Source: a candidate division WOR-1 bacterium RIFOXYB2_FULL_46_45 (GTDB taxonomy: Bacteria > Margulisbacteria > WOR-1 > XYC2-FULL-46-14). From it: 64,000 bases of DNA. A model generated the notes under the pieces. It made no database searches, was not told the origin of the DNA, and saw only the letters and a program-made list of their open reading frames with translations. Position 1 is the first letter of the stretch; each line of letters opens with the position of its first letter. Position numbers and translations under genes: made by a program. The stretch spans positions 869,984-933,983 of the forward strand of contig MEUE01000001.1 of NCBI GenBank assembly GCA_001771585.1, read 5' to 3'. Shown in pieces: positions 42,679-51,313 of this stretch.

Positions 42679-43311
42679 CTATCGCGAGGAGAAGCGGAGG
42701 TTGTCCAAAATGAAGTGGACCGATCCGTTGCGGCTGGCGGCCAGGACGTAGAGCTGCATTTGTATCAGTCCTCCCGACTTGCCGAGTTTTTGCGGATTCC
42801 AAACGTTATCGCCCGCGCGGGGGTTGGTGTCGGTAAAATCGGAGAGAGGGATTCTAACTTCTTTCCACCCCTTCCAGTTGATTTTCAGCTCATAAGAGAA
42901 GCGGTCGTCAAAGACCGGCGAGTAGTTTTTTTTCGGGTCCTGTTCGATCTGCCAGTTGCCGTTGTCATCCTCGTAAAGTTCAATTTTCAATGTGCCGCTT
43001 TTGGGACCGAAGCCAAAAACGGAAAGTTCAAGCGAATTGAAGGAAGAAAAATCGTATTCGTCTTTGGCGAGATAGGCCCCCATTCCGCCGACGTACCAGT
43101 CGGAGGCCCGGCCGGAACAATCAAGCGCCAGGGCATCTTTGGCCGGAGAACCGGAAGATTTCAGTTTCAAATTATCAAAGACCCACCACTCCGGATCGCG
43201 GCCGGGATTCCCGTCCTCAAAGTTGTCGATCATGATACCGACGGAACCGGCGCCAAAAACCAGACTCGCGAACAAAACCGGGAGGCATAATGACAACAAC
43301 CAGCTTCGCAT
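42679..43311 (-). CDS. Secreted CBM11/CIA30-like carbohydrate-binding-fold protein
   Basis: Started at ATG 43311 (211 residues) because TATAAT ends six bases before it. A signal peptide (RSWLLSLCLPVLFASLVFG) is followed by GIMIDNFEDGNPGRDPEWW, a strand-rich core (LELSVFGFGPKSGTLKIELYE in parts) and the closing motifs WKEVRIPLSDF and GSVHFILDNLRF. These are features of galactose-binding-like beta-sandwich domains such as CBM11 and CIA30. It probably binds a glycan at the cell surface or in the periplasm. There is no catalytic domain. Confidence 0.75.
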   Translation of the reverse strand: MRSWLLSLCLPVLFASLVFGAGSVGIMIDNFEDGNPGRDPEWWVFDNLKLKSSGSPAKDALALDCSGRASDWYVGGMGAYLAKDEYDFSSFNSLELSVFGFGPKSGTLKIELYEDDNGNWQIEQDPKKNYSPVFDDRFSYELKINWKGWKEVRIPLSDFTDTNPRAGDNVWNPQKLGKSGGLIQMQLYVLAASRNGSVHFILDNLRFSSR

Positions 43312-43317
43312 AATTCT

Positions 43318-43323
43318 ATTATA
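43318..43323 (-). promoter_or_regulatory. -10 element for a leaderless mRNA
   Basis: TATAAT on the minus strand ends 6 bases before ATG 43311; no Shine-Dalgarno is present. On the plus strand another TATAAT (43338-43343) points toward skp. Confidence 0.6.
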
Positions 43324-43354
43324 CACCCGAATTATGCTATAATGTTGGCTAATA

Positions 43355-43448
43355 ACTCACCCCCTGGCCCCCTCTCTATTCTAGAGAGGGGGAAAAGAGT
43401 CGGAAAAGGAAAGTCCCTCTCTTGGAAAGAGAGGGATTTAGGGTGAGT
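43355..43448. repeat. Two-hairpin repeat element upstream of skp
   Basis: The outer arms ACTCACCC (43355-43362) and GGGTGAGT (43441-43448) are exact complements. Inside are an 11-bp hairpin (43368-43392, CCCCCTCTCTA/TAGAGAGGGGG) and a 10-bp hairpin (43414-43436, TCCCTCTCTT/AAGAGAGGGA). It looks like a REP-type mobile palindromic unit and would fold in the skp leader, 20 bases before the start codon. Confidence 0.88.
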
Positions 43449-43467
43449 ATAAACATAGGAGGGAAAA

Positions 43468-43923
43468 ATGCACAAGAAATTATTTGCTTCCATGATCCTG
43501 TTTATGTTCTTCGCTTCAATGGCTCTGGCACAGGGTTCGACGATCGGATATATCGAGGTCCAGAAAATATTTAAAGAATACAAGGAAACCGTCAAAGCGC
43601 AGGGGGAACTCGACAAGAAACAAAAAGAGTTCCAGGACGAATTTGAAAAGAGCCAAAAGCAATTGGCCGACGCCCAAAAGGCGGGGAAGAGCGACAAAGA
43701 GCTCGATAAAATGAAAACCGATCTCGAAAAAAAACTGGAGCCGAAAAGGGCCGAACTGCTTCAGCTCAACCAGCAGCTTGCCACCAAATTGCAGAGTAAA
43801 ATTGTCGACGCCTCACAAAAAGTCGCGAAAAAACTGGGACTTGAAATTGTGGTCGACAAACAGGTGATCATCGTTGGCGGAATGGACGTAACCGACATGG
43901 TCCTCCAGGAGCTGAACAGATAA
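43468..43923 (+). CDS. skp: OmpH/Skp-family periplasmic chaperone
   Basis: The 151-residue protein has a signal peptide (HKKLFASMILFMFFASMALA), then STIGYIEVQKIFKEYKETV, a Lys/Glu/Gln-rich coiled coil (about 40-115) and a returning segment LGLEIVVDKQVIIVGGMDVTDMVLQEL. This is the Skp jellyfish fold that holds unfolded outer-membrane proteins. GGAGGG precedes the ATG. It is followed four bases later by lpxD, as in many diderms where skp and lpxD are neighbours. Confidence 0.93.
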   Translation: MHKKLFASMILFMFFASMALAQGSTIGYIEVQKIFKEYKETVKAQGELDKKQKEFQDEFEKSQKQLADAQKAGKSDKELDKMKTDLEKKLEPKRAELLQLNQQLATKLQSKIVDASQKVAKKLGLEIVVDKQVIIVGGMDVTDMVLQELNR

Positions 43924-43927
43924 TCCG

Positions 43928-44839
43928 GTGAAGCTTTCCGAGCTTGCCAAGCTGGTTAAAGGCGAAATCAGCGGAGATACTACTCTTTCGATTGGGGGAA
44001 TTTCCGAACCTTTAACTGCCAAAGCCGGCGACCTGGTCTTTGTCCTCGATAAAAAAGTTTTAGAAACAGCGGAACAATCTTCCGCCTCTGCCCTTATCGT
44101 TTCAAAAGGGACAAAAGCTTCCAAGCCCTCAATCGCGGTTGAAAATCCCCGTGCCGCCCTGGCGATCCTCCTCTCCCAATTTTCCCAAAGGGCCTGCCCC
44201 AAGCCGGGGATACATAAAAGTGCGGTGGTGGAAGCGAGTGCGAAGATCGGAAAAAATGTTTCGATCGGAGCCTTTACTTATGTGGGGGAGGGGAGCGAGA
44301 TCGGCGACGACTCGATTATCTATTCCAACGTTTCTATTTATGACCAGGTAAAGATCGGGAAAAAAGTTATCATCCATTCCGGTTCGGTGATCGGCCTGGA
44401 CGGCTTCGGCTTTATTGAGACCAAAGAATGTCCGGTAAAAATACCGCAAATCGGGACGGTCGTTATTGAGGACGAAGTGGAAATTTACAGCGGTTCAAGC
44501 GTTGCCCGCGCGACGATGGGAGAGACCCGGATTGGGAGAGGAACCAAAATTGACTGCCATTGCCACGTTGCCCACAACTGTAAAATCGGCCCAAACTGTC
44601 TTCTTGCCGGGGATGTCTCTTTATCCGGCTCGGTTACCCTTGGTAAAAATGTGATTGCCGCCGGCGGGGCGGGATTCCGCGACCATGTTACAATTGGAGA
44701 TAATTCCGTGGTCCTGGCGCGGGCCGGGGTCTCCAAAGATTTTCCTCCCGGTTCCGTCATCTCCGGCCATCCGGCCTGGGAGCATAAAAAAGAACTGCGG
44801 CTCCAGGCCAAACTGCGCCGCCTTTTAGAAGAAAAGTGA
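43928..44839 (+). CDS. lpxD: UDP-3-O-acylglucosamine N-acyltransferase
   Basis: The 303-residue protein has the N-terminal uridine-binding domain (ELAKLVKGEISGDTTLSIGGI, quoted as start and end) and hexapeptide repeats from about residue 95. CHVAHNCKIGPNC holds the catalytic His, and VLARAGVSKDFPPGSVISGHPA the C-terminal part before the helix KKELRLQAKLRRLLEEK. It adds the second acyl chain in lipid A synthesis, completing with lpxC, lpxA and lpxB the core set in this window. It starts with GTG and overlaps the glycosyltransferase by 4 bases (GTGA). Confidence 0.95.
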   Translation: MKLSELAKLVKGEISGDTTLSIGGISEPLTAKAGDLVFVLDKKVLETAEQSSASALIVSKGTKASKPSIAVENPRAALAILLSQFSQRACPKPGIHKSAVVEASAKIGKNVSIGAFTYVGEGSEIGDDSIIYSNVSIYDQVKIGKKVIIHSGSVIGLDGFGFIETKECPVKIPQIGTVVIEDEVEIYSGSSVARATMGETRIGRGTKIDCHCHVAHNCKIGPNCLLAGDVSLSGSVTLGKNVIAAGGAGFRDHVTIGDNSVVLARAGVSKDFPPGSVISGHPAWEHKKELRLQAKLRRLLEEK

Positions 44840-45954
44840 AGATCGCGTTTTTTGCCGATTCTTATAAGCCCTATCTTTCGGGAGTTACCAACTCAATCGA
44901 AAACCTGGCGCTTGAACTGCGCAAGCTTGGACACCGCGTCTATATTTTTGCCCCGCATTATCCAAACCATCTCGATACCGACCCCGACATTATTCGTTTT
45001 CCGTCTGTCGCGACGACTTATCCGAAATTCAGGTTGGCGATCCCGTATATAGGGCGCATACCCGAAGTTGATATTGTCCATTCCCACACCCCGTTCCAGG
45101 TCGGACAGCTGGCGCGCTATCTGGCGCGCAAGAAAAAAATCCCGCTGGCCTATTCTTTTCACACCCTGTTTACAAAATATGTCCACTACGCCCGCTTTAT
45201 TCCCGAGCCCCTTTCAAAAATGGGGATGGTCTCCTATCTCCGTTCGTTTTGCGAATCGACCGGCCTGATAATTACCCCTTCCGAATTTTCAAGGCGCGTT
45301 TTGCGCTCCTGGAAAATTAAACAGCCGATTGAAGTGGTCCCTTCCGGAGTGCGGATGGACCTTTTGGCGAATGACCGGGAAACCAGAGATAAAATCAGGG
45401 AGAGTTACGGAATCGGCAGCGAAGAAAAGGTCCTGCTTTATGTCGGAAGGATCTCCGAAGAAAAAAACCTTGATTTTCTTATCAAGGCCTTTAAAAAGAT
45501 TAAGCAAAACGGAAAAGAGGCGCGTTTGGTGCTGGTTGGAGGAGGCCCCCTGGTCAAAAAGTTTTCGGAAGAGGGGGCCATTTTGACCGGAGAGGTCCCG
45601 TATCCGGAAGTTTTGGCCCATTATTCGATCGGGGATATTTTTGTTTTTTCTTCGCTCACCGAAACGCAGGGGTTGGTGATCGCCGAAGCGAAAGCGGCGC
45701 GGCTTCCGGTCGTCGCTCTTTTTTCCGGGGCGCTGGTGGGGACGATCTGTTCGGGCTACGACGGTTACTTGGTGAACCGCGATCAAAAATCATTTGTTGA
45801 GCATGTTTCGCGTCTGCTGGAAGACGAGAAATTGAGGAAAGAGGTTGGAGCGGCGGCGCACGAGGACGCGGTCGACCGGTTTGCTTCCGATAAAGTTGCA
45901 AAAAAGATGGAGGGAGTTTATAATAAGCTGTTAACAGGGAGGGAACAAGAATGA
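44836..45954 (+). CDS. Glycosyltransferase family 4 protein
   Basis: The 372-residue GT-B protein starts with GTG overlapping lpxD. KIAFFADSYKPYLSGVTNSI is the usual N-terminal motif, HSHTPFQVGQLARYL follows, VLLYVGRISEEKNLDFLIKAF is the nucleotide-sugar domain start, and SLTETQGLVIAEAKAARLPVV contains the EX7E motif. It resembles glycosyltransferases that glucosylate diacylglycerol or phosphatidylinositol. Given lpxD as coupled neighbour, a role in envelope glycolipid synthesis is inferred. It overlaps the next gene by 4 bases. Confidence 0.88.
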   Translation: MKIAFFADSYKPYLSGVTNSIENLALELRKLGHRVYIFAPHYPNHLDTDPDIIRFPSVATTYPKFRLAIPYIGRIPEVDIVHSHTPFQVGQLARYLARKKKIPLAYSFHTLFTKYVHYARFIPEPLSKMGMVSYLRSFCESTGLIITPSEFSRRVLRSWKIKQPIEVVPSGVRMDLLANDRETRDKIRESYGIGSEEKVLLYVGRISEEKNLDFLIKAFKKIKQNGKEARLVLVGGGPLVKKFSEEGAILTGEVPYPEVLAHYSIGDIFVFSSLTETQGLVIAEAKAARLPVVALFSGALVGTICSGYDGYLVNRDQKSFVEHVSRLLEDEKLRKEVGAAAHEDAVDRFASDKVAKKMEGVYNKLLTGREQE

Positions 45955-46667
45955 AAAAATTAATTTTGTCGCTGGCCTTGTCGATTGTTTTGGCGGGTTC
46001 GGTTTTTGCGGCGTTTCCGATGCCGTCGGTTAATGGTCCAACCGGCCTGGTTAGAATTCCCGACGCCCAGGTTATTCCCTACAAAAATTGGAACATCGGC
46101 ATTGATTACGGGGCGGCTTATCCTGCCGGAAGCGCGAATACCGTTCCGGCCCTGCTCTACAAAGCGAACATGGGATCTTTTAACGGCTTTGAACTTGGCT
46201 TGGTTGGAGGATATGACGCTGTTGGAACCGCGCTTCGTGAAGGGGTCTTTATCAACTTGAAATATGCCCCGTCGATCGGCGACGGCTCCGACCCGCTCCT
46301 TTTGGCGATGGGGGTTGAAAACCTTGCTTCTTTTACCCAGACGGCAATTTATATGGTGGCGACCAAGCCGTTTAAGCAGGGACCGTCGCTCTCCTTCGGT
46401 TTCATGGGAGATTTTCCCGGCAACAACCGCTTCCGTCCCTTGGGAATGGCGGGACTGGATGTCCCGATGGGGGCCGGACTGCATATTTTGGGAGATCTTT
46501 TTGCCGGAGAGACCGTTTTTCAGGTCAATGCCGGAATACGCTATTTTCTTTTACCGACCTTCGCGATCGACGGCAGGGCGATCAATATTGCCGGCCCGAG
46601 CAACACGCAGGTGTCAAAGGATTCAAAACAATATCTGGTCGGCATCTCCTGGGCCAACCCGTTTTAA
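45951..46667 (+). CDS. Outer-membrane beta-barrel protein, YjbH-like
   Basis: The 238-residue protein has a signal peptide (KKLILSLALSIVLAGSVFA). The mature N-terminus NGPTGLVRIPDAQVIPYKNW is very close to the start pattern of YjbH/exopolysaccharide-type beta-barrel proteins. Later strands (FELGLVGGYDAVG, VFINLKYAP, LSFGFMGDFPG, VFQVNAGIRYF) end with LVGISWANPF, a C-terminal Phe. GGGAGGG precedes its ATG. It probably sits in the outer membrane; a polysaccharide export link is suggested by similarity to YjbH and by the upstream glycosyltransferase but remains inferred. Confidence 0.75.
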   Translation: MKKLILSLALSIVLAGSVFAAFPMPSVNGPTGLVRIPDAQVIPYKNWNIGIDYGAAYPAGSANTVPALLYKANMGSFNGFELGLVGGYDAVGTALREGVFINLKYAPSIGDGSDPLLLAMGVENLASFTQTAIYMVATKPFKQGPSLSFGFMGDFPGNNRFRPLGMAGLDVPMGAGLHILGDLFAGETVFQVNAGIRYFLLPTFAIDGRAINIAGPSNTQVSKDSKQYLVGISWANPF

Positions 46668-46669
46668 GA

Positions 46670-47716
46670 ATGGCCAAGCCGCGGAATGCAGTTAGCAACC
46701 TAAAAGAATATATCCCGGGGAAAAACCCGGAGAAGGCCAAAGTTATCAAGCTGGCTTCAAACGAGAATCCTCTTGGCCCGTCCCCCAAAGCGCTTTTGGC
46801 GATTAAAAAAGAATTAAAAAAGATCAGCGTTTACCCCGACCAGAATTCGTTGTTGCTGTCGCGGCAGCTCTCTAAAAAATTTAATGTTTCGGAGAAAAAC
46901 CTGGTCATCGGCAACGGCTCCGACGAAGTGCTGCAGTTGATTGCCGCCGCCTATTTGTCCTCCGGCGACGAGGTTTTAATTTCAAGGAACACTTTTTCAA
47001 CCTATGAATTTGTAACCAGATTATTTGACGGGAACCCGGTCTTTGTCGATTTAAAAAACAATACTTACGATCTTCCCGGCTTCGCCTCCAAAAGCACCGA
47101 TAAAACCAAAATTATTTTTCTCTGCAATCCGAACAGCCCGACCGGGACGAGCTTTACCGCCGCGGAGCTGGATTCCTTCATGGCTAACATCCCCGACAAT
47201 TATATTGTTGTGATCGACGAGGCCTATGCCGAATATGTCGAGTCGGAAGACTATCCGGATTCCTTAAAGTATGTCAGGCAGGGGAAAAATGTTATCGTAC
47301 TTCGGACTTTTTCGAAGCTCTACGGCCTGGCCGGCTTGCGCTGCGGCTACGGGATCGCCAAAGAGGAGATAATTAAATATCTAAAGATGGTAAAACTTCC
47401 GTTTGGAGTGAATCGCCTGGCCGTCGCGGCGGCTTCCGCCGCGTTGGATGATAAGGCGTTTGTCAAAAAGAGCTTAAAGACCAACAAAGACGGAAAAAAG
47501 TATCTCTATTCCCAATTATCCCCAATTAAAACGGAAGCCAATTTCATCTGTCTAGATATCAAAAAGAGCGCGGATGAAGTTTTCTTGCGGCTGATGGCCG
47601 AAGGGGTAATCATCCGCCCTTTGACTTCATTCGGGATACCAAATGCCATCCGGGTTACGATCGGGACAATGGAACAGAACAAAAAGTTTGTGGCGGCATT
47701 GAAGAAAGTTTTGTAA
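46670..47716 (+). CDS. hisC: Histidinol-phosphate aminotransferase family protein
   Basis: The 348-residue PLP enzyme shows KLASNENPLGPSPKAL, GNGSDEVLQLIAAAY, LCNPNSPTGTSF, VIDEAYAEYVE and RTFSKLYGLAGLRCGYG, whose Lys binds PLP. It converts imidazole-acetol phosphate to histidinol phosphate; some relatives act on aromatic or cobalamin precursors. No other his genes are nearby, so the substrate is not certain. It starts three bases after the beta-barrel gene with little Shine-Dalgarno and leads directly into gcvT. Confidence 0.92.
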   Translation: MAKPRNAVSNLKEYIPGKNPEKAKVIKLASNENPLGPSPKALLAIKKELKKISVYPDQNSLLLSRQLSKKFNVSEKNLVIGNGSDEVLQLIAAAYLSSGDEVLISRNTFSTYEFVTRLFDGNPVFVDLKNNTYDLPGFASKSTDKTKIIFLCNPNSPTGTSFTAAELDSFMANIPDNYIVVIDEAYAEYVESEDYPDSLKYVRQGKNVIVLRTFSKLYGLAGLRCGYGIAKEEIIKYLKMVKLPFGVNRLAVAAASAALDDKAFVKKSLKTNKDGKKYLYSQLSPIKTEANFICLDIKKSADEVFLRLMAEGVIIRPLTSFGIPNAIRVTIGTMEQNKKFVAALKKVL

Positions 47717-48769
47717 ATGTTAAAAAGAACACCGTTATATGATAAACACCTTACCCTAAAGGCCAAAATGGTCCCTTTTGCCGGATGGGAAATGCCGATC
47801 TATTATCCCCAAGGGATTATTGCCGAACATAAGGCGGTCCGTTCCTCCTGCGGGGTGTTTGATATAGGACACATGGGGATAATCAAGCTCAAAGGTCAAA
47901 GTGCAAAGCTCAAAAGTGCGGAGCTATTTTTAAATAAAATTGGAACGAATGATGTCGCGAAATTAAGCGATTATTCCTGCCAGTATTCGGTGATTTGCAA
48001 CGAAGAGGGCGGGGTAGTCGATGATATCTTGATCTATAAATTCCCCGATCATTATATTGTCGTTGCCAATGCTTCAAATACCGATAAGGTACTCGCCTGG
48101 TTCTCCTCACATGCGGAGGGAGTTGAAATCAAACTATTAGACGACACTTCGATGCTTGCGATTCAGGGTCAGCAGGCAGAGAGTGTTGTCGTTGAACTTT
48201 TTGGAGACGAAGAGATCGCGAAACTTAAACGCAATCATTGCCTGGTTTTGGGAGATATAACCGTTTCCCGCACCGGCTATACCGGAGAAGACGGCTTTGA
48301 GCTTTTTGTCCCAAATAAAAAAATGGCGGAGCTGTGGGATAGCATTATCGGGATGAAAGTCCAGCCGTGCGGCTTGGGGGCTCGTGATACTTTAAGACTG
48401 GAAGCGGGCCTTCCATTATACGGGCATGAATATAACGACAAGACGACTCCCCTTGAAGCCGGTTATTCCTGGGCGGTTAAGTTAGGCAAAGAATTTATCG
48501 GGCGGGGAGCGCTCTTAAAGGAGCGAAAAAGAAAACTGGTTGGGATTGTGCTGGAAGAAAAAAACATCCCTCGAGAGGGTTTCAAGGTTTATAATGGCGG
48601 AACCGATCCGATCGGGGAAGTTACCTCCGGAACCTTTTCTCCCTCTCTTGAAAAACCGATCGCTTTGGCGTATATTTATAACAGAGAGACGGGAGACAAG
48701 GTGAGCCTGGAAATCAGAGGGAAAAGAATTGAAGGAAAAATTGTTTCCCTTCCATTTATAAAAAGATAG
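47717..48769 (+). CDS. gcvT: Glycine cleavage T protein (aminomethyltransferase)
   Basis: The 350-residue protein has VPFAGWEMPIYYPQGIIAEH, GVFDIGHMG, ISRTGYTGEDGFEL-like VSRTGYTGEDGFELFV, and RDTLRLEAGLPLYGHE, the folate-site signatures. It moves the aminomethyl group from GcvH to THF as 5,10-methylene-THF, the substrate of FolD. Repeated CTCAAAGGTCAAAG words encode LKGQSAKLKSAELF at about residues 57-70. ATG directly follows the hisC stop. Confidence 0.96.
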   Translation: MLKRTPLYDKHLTLKAKMVPFAGWEMPIYYPQGIIAEHKAVRSSCGVFDIGHMGIIKLKGQSAKLKSAELFLNKIGTNDVAKLSDYSCQYSVICNEEGGVVDDILIYKFPDHYIVVANASNTDKVLAWFSSHAEGVEIKLLDDTSMLAIQGQQAESVVVELFGDEEIAKLKRNHCLVLGDITVSRTGYTGEDGFELFVPNKKMAELWDSIIGMKVQPCGLGARDTLRLEAGLPLYGHEYNDKTTPLEAGYSWAVKLGKEFIGRGALLKERKRKLVGIVLEEKNIPREGFKVYNGGTDPIGEVTSGTFSPSLEKPIALAYIYNRETGDKVSLEIRGKRIEGKIVSLPFIKR

Positions 48770-48778
48770 GAGCATAAA

Positions 48779-49153
48779 ATGTATCCGGAAAATTTGAAGT
48801 ATTCAACCGAGCACGAATGGGCCAAAGTAGACGGGGTGATGGCAACCATCGGGATTTCACATTATGCCCAGGATTCGCTGGGGGATGTGGTTTATGTAGA
48901 ACTGCCGGCGGAGGGTAAAACCGTCGGCGCCATGGACAATATCGGAGTGGTCGAATCGGTGAAAACCGTTTCAACGCTTTATTCTCCGGTCGCGGGAGAA
49001 GTGGTTGAGGTCAACAAGGAATTGCAGGAGAAGCCGGCCTTGGTCAACGAAGATCCGTACGGCAAAGGGTGGATGCTGAAAATAAAAATGTCCAATCCGG
49101 CAGACCTTGATAAATTGCTTTCCGCTTCCGACTATCAGGCGCAACTGCACTAA
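48779..49153 (+). CDS. gcvH: Glycine cleavage H protein
   Basis: The 124-residue protein has STEHEWAKVDG, IGISHYAQDSLGDVVYVELP and VESVKTVSTLYSPVAGEV, with the lipoylated Lys in ESVKT. It carries the aminomethyl group between P, T and L proteins. AGGAGC precedes the ATG. The stop overlaps gcvPA by one base (TAATG). Confidence 0.97.
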   Translation: MYPENLKYSTEHEWAKVDGVMATIGISHYAQDSLGDVVYVELPAEGKTVGAMDNIGVVESVKTVSTLYSPVAGEVVEVNKELQEKPALVNEDPYGKGWMLKIKMSNPADLDKLLSASDYQAQLH

Positions 49154-50439
49154 TGGGCGGATATATTTCCAATACCGAAGCCGACCGCAGGGAAATGCTC
49201 GATTTTTTGGGAATCGCTTCCGTCGGCGAACTTTTCAAGGGAATTCCCGAATCGGTTCGCCTAAAAAAAGAGTTGGATCTTCCTGCCGCACTTTCAGAGA
49301 TGGAGGTGATGGATGAACTTTCTAATCTCGCTTCCAAAAACCTAACCCAATATCCGTCTTTCCTCGGAGCCGGAAGCTACAGCCATTTTATCCCCTCGGT
49401 CGTAAAACATATCTGTTCCCGTTCCGAATTCTATACCGCATATACCCCCTATCAGGCCGAGGCCTCGCAGGGGACATTGCAATCAATTTTCGAATACCAA
49501 TCAATGATTTGCAGTTTAACCGGAATGGATGTCGCCAATGCTTCGATGTACGACGGCGCGACTGCGATGGCAGAAGCGGCTCTTTTGGCCTGTTCGGTTA
49601 CAAAAAGAGATGAAATTGTCGTTTCAAAAACGGTCCACCCCGCTTATCGGGAAGTTTTAAAAACCTATGCGACCGGAGCGGACAAAAAAGTTATAGAGAT
49701 TGCTTTTGGGGAATCAACTATTTCTCCCAATGCGGCTTGTGTCATAGTCCAGCAGCCCGACTTTTTTGGGTGCATAGTTAATCTGGACGGGATTGCGGGA
49801 AAGCTTCGCCAAAACGGGACGCTTTTTATTGTCGGTGTAAATCCAATTTCTCTTGGAATTTTAAAACCACCAGAGGCGGACATTATAGTTGGAGAAGGGC
49901 AGCCGCTTGGCAATCCGCAGAACTTTGGCGGGCCGGGGCTGGGGATTTTTGCCGTCAAAGAAAAATATCTGCGCAACATTCCGGGCCGTCTGGTTGGAAA
50001 GACCGTTGATAAAGACGGAAAAGAGGCCTATTGTTTGACTTTGCAGACCAGAGAGCAGCATATCCGCAGAGAGAAGGCCGGATCAAATATTTGTTCTAAT
50101 GAAGCGCTTTGCGCCTTGGCCGCGGCAGTGTATTTGTCGTCTCTTGGCGCCAAAGGATTAAAGAAGGTTGCCGAAAGCTGTTATGAGAAAGCACATTATT
50201 TGGCAGATAAATTAAAAGATAGAGTTCTTTTTAAGAAAGCACTCTTCTTTAACGAATTTGCAATTAAGGTTGATCGGCCGGTTTCGGAGGTTAACCAAAA
50301 GCTGTTAGAAAACGGCATCATCGGCGGGCTCGATCTTGGCAAATTCTATTCCACACTTAAGAATCATATGCTGGTCGCAGTTACCGAGACGACCAAAAAA
50401 GAAGATATGGACAAGTTTGTGGAGATAGTTTCCGCGTGA
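49153..50439 (+). CDS. gcvPA: Glycine dehydrogenase subunit 1 (GcvPA)
   Basis: The 428-residue protein is the first half of the split P protein: YISNTEADRREMLDFLGI, FLGAGSYSHFIPSVVKHI, FYTAYTPYQAEASQGTLQ, EYQSMICSLTGMDVANASMYDGAT in parts, and LQTREQHIRREKAGSNICSN. It needs GcvPB, which carries the PLP Lys, to decarboxylate glycine. gcvPB does not follow; after a 32-base gap comes an unrelated gene on the other strand. The subunit must be encoded elsewhere or the system is incomplete. Confidence 0.95.
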   Translation: MGGYISNTEADRREMLDFLGIASVGELFKGIPESVRLKKELDLPAALSEMEVMDELSNLASKNLTQYPSFLGAGSYSHFIPSVVKHICSRSEFYTAYTPYQAEASQGTLQSIFEYQSMICSLTGMDVANASMYDGATAMAEAALLACSVTKRDEIVVSKTVHPAYREVLKTYATGADKKVIEIAFGESTISPNAACVIVQQPDFFGCIVNLDGIAGKLRQNGTLFIVGVNPISLGILKPPEADIIVGEGQPLGNPQNFGGPGLGIFAVKEKYLRNIPGRLVGKTVDKDGKEAYCLTLQTREQHIRREKAGSNICSNEALCALAAAVYLSSLGAKGLKKVAESCYEKAHYLADKLKDRVLFKKALFFNEFAIKVDRPVSEVNQKLLENGIIGGLDLGKFYSTLKNHMLVAVTETTKKEDMDKFVEIVSA

Positions 50440-50471
50440 AATTTTACCTTGTCGCTAAATTCCTAGCGAGA

Positions 50472-51242
50472 TTACTCCAAAAGACCAAGTAAAAACCGGG
50501 CTGCGTTTTCCGCTTCTTCAAAAAAATTGATTGGTATCGTCCCTAATGCTTCACTTCTCAAAGGATGGTTGAAAGGAGGGATATTATGCCGGCGACCATG
50601 CAACCTATTATGGGCGTCCATTAGATCTCGGGAATCCTCGGTCATTCCTCCCGGTCCAAACTGCAGTGGCAGACGAGGCAAGGACAGTAGCTTTGCATCC
50701 GCAGAGAATGCTTCTGCTTCTAATGCCTGCCACCTTCTCCATTCTTGGGATTCTTTAGTTTTTCCCAATCTTTCAGTCAAAGCCGCTCCGACCTCTGGAT
50801 CAAGGCGGCTGATGTTGGGGAAGCAAAAATTATTGATATAGGTCATCATGCAGGCGATGGCGAGAGAAAGATCGTCCGCGGAAATCACCTTTCCCAATAG
50901 ATCCACCGCGTCATCAAATGATATTTCCGGAATTGAAACTGGTGAGGCAGCCAGGCGATCTATCTGTAAGAAGGGGGTGATTGTTGCGGCGTCAACGGGT
51001 CCATGTGTAATCCTTTGCCGAAGGCGGTCTTCATTTTCAAGGGCATTGGACAACAATTGCAGGCAGATATGGGGCTGACTGTTCAATTCCGTTACCGCCG
51101 CAAGGGCAAGCGGAGAAATTGCTTGCCAAAAAGGAAGTTCCACCGTATGTATTGGATGTCCGGTATTTAATCGTGCGATCCTAGTATCAAGCGCTCCCTG
51201 CAGTCTTGGACTGAAACCGAAGATTGTGTTTACGTTTGCCAT
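50472..51242 (-). CDS. Hypothetical helical protein, 256 residues
   Basis: The start at ATG 51242 follows GGAGGG, so the longer reading to 51284 is rejected. The sequence starts MANVNTIFGFSPRLQGALD and is helical with many Leu, Ala and Arg; LGKVISADDLSLAIACMMTYINN and RWQALEAEAFSADAKLLSLP are examples (each cited in part). There is no signal peptide or membrane segment. I do not recognise a family. It resembles other stand-alone, helical, unknown proteins here (9448, 19712, 56048) in composition only. Confidence 0.6.
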   Translation of the reverse strand: MANVNTIFGFSPRLQGALDTRIARLNTGHPIHTVELPFWQAISPLALAAVTELNSQPHICLQLLSNALENEDRLRQRITHGPVDAATITPFLQIDRLAASPVSIPEISFDDAVDLLGKVISADDLSLAIACMMTYINNFCFPNISRLDPEVGAALTERLGKTKESQEWRRWQALEAEAFSADAKLLSLPRLPLQFGPGGMTEDSRDLMDAHNRLHGRRHNIPPFNHPLRSEALGTIPINFFEEAENAARFLLGLLE

Positions 51243-51313
51243 AAAAAGCCCTCCTTGTTTTACCCGCTTATTCTTCGTGCGCATTTTTGAGAAATTTCAG
51301 GGGATTTTGCGAA

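Noticed and set aside
46668-47716. Glycine riboswitch ahead of gcvT
   Set aside because: gcvT starts directly after the hisC stop, leaving no leader; none seen before hisC either.
50436-50492. 18-codon GTG frame after gcvPA (GTGA junction) as a gcvPB remnant
   Set aside because: Its product (KFYLVAKFLARLLQKTK) does not resemble the GcvPB start, and it is too short to judge.
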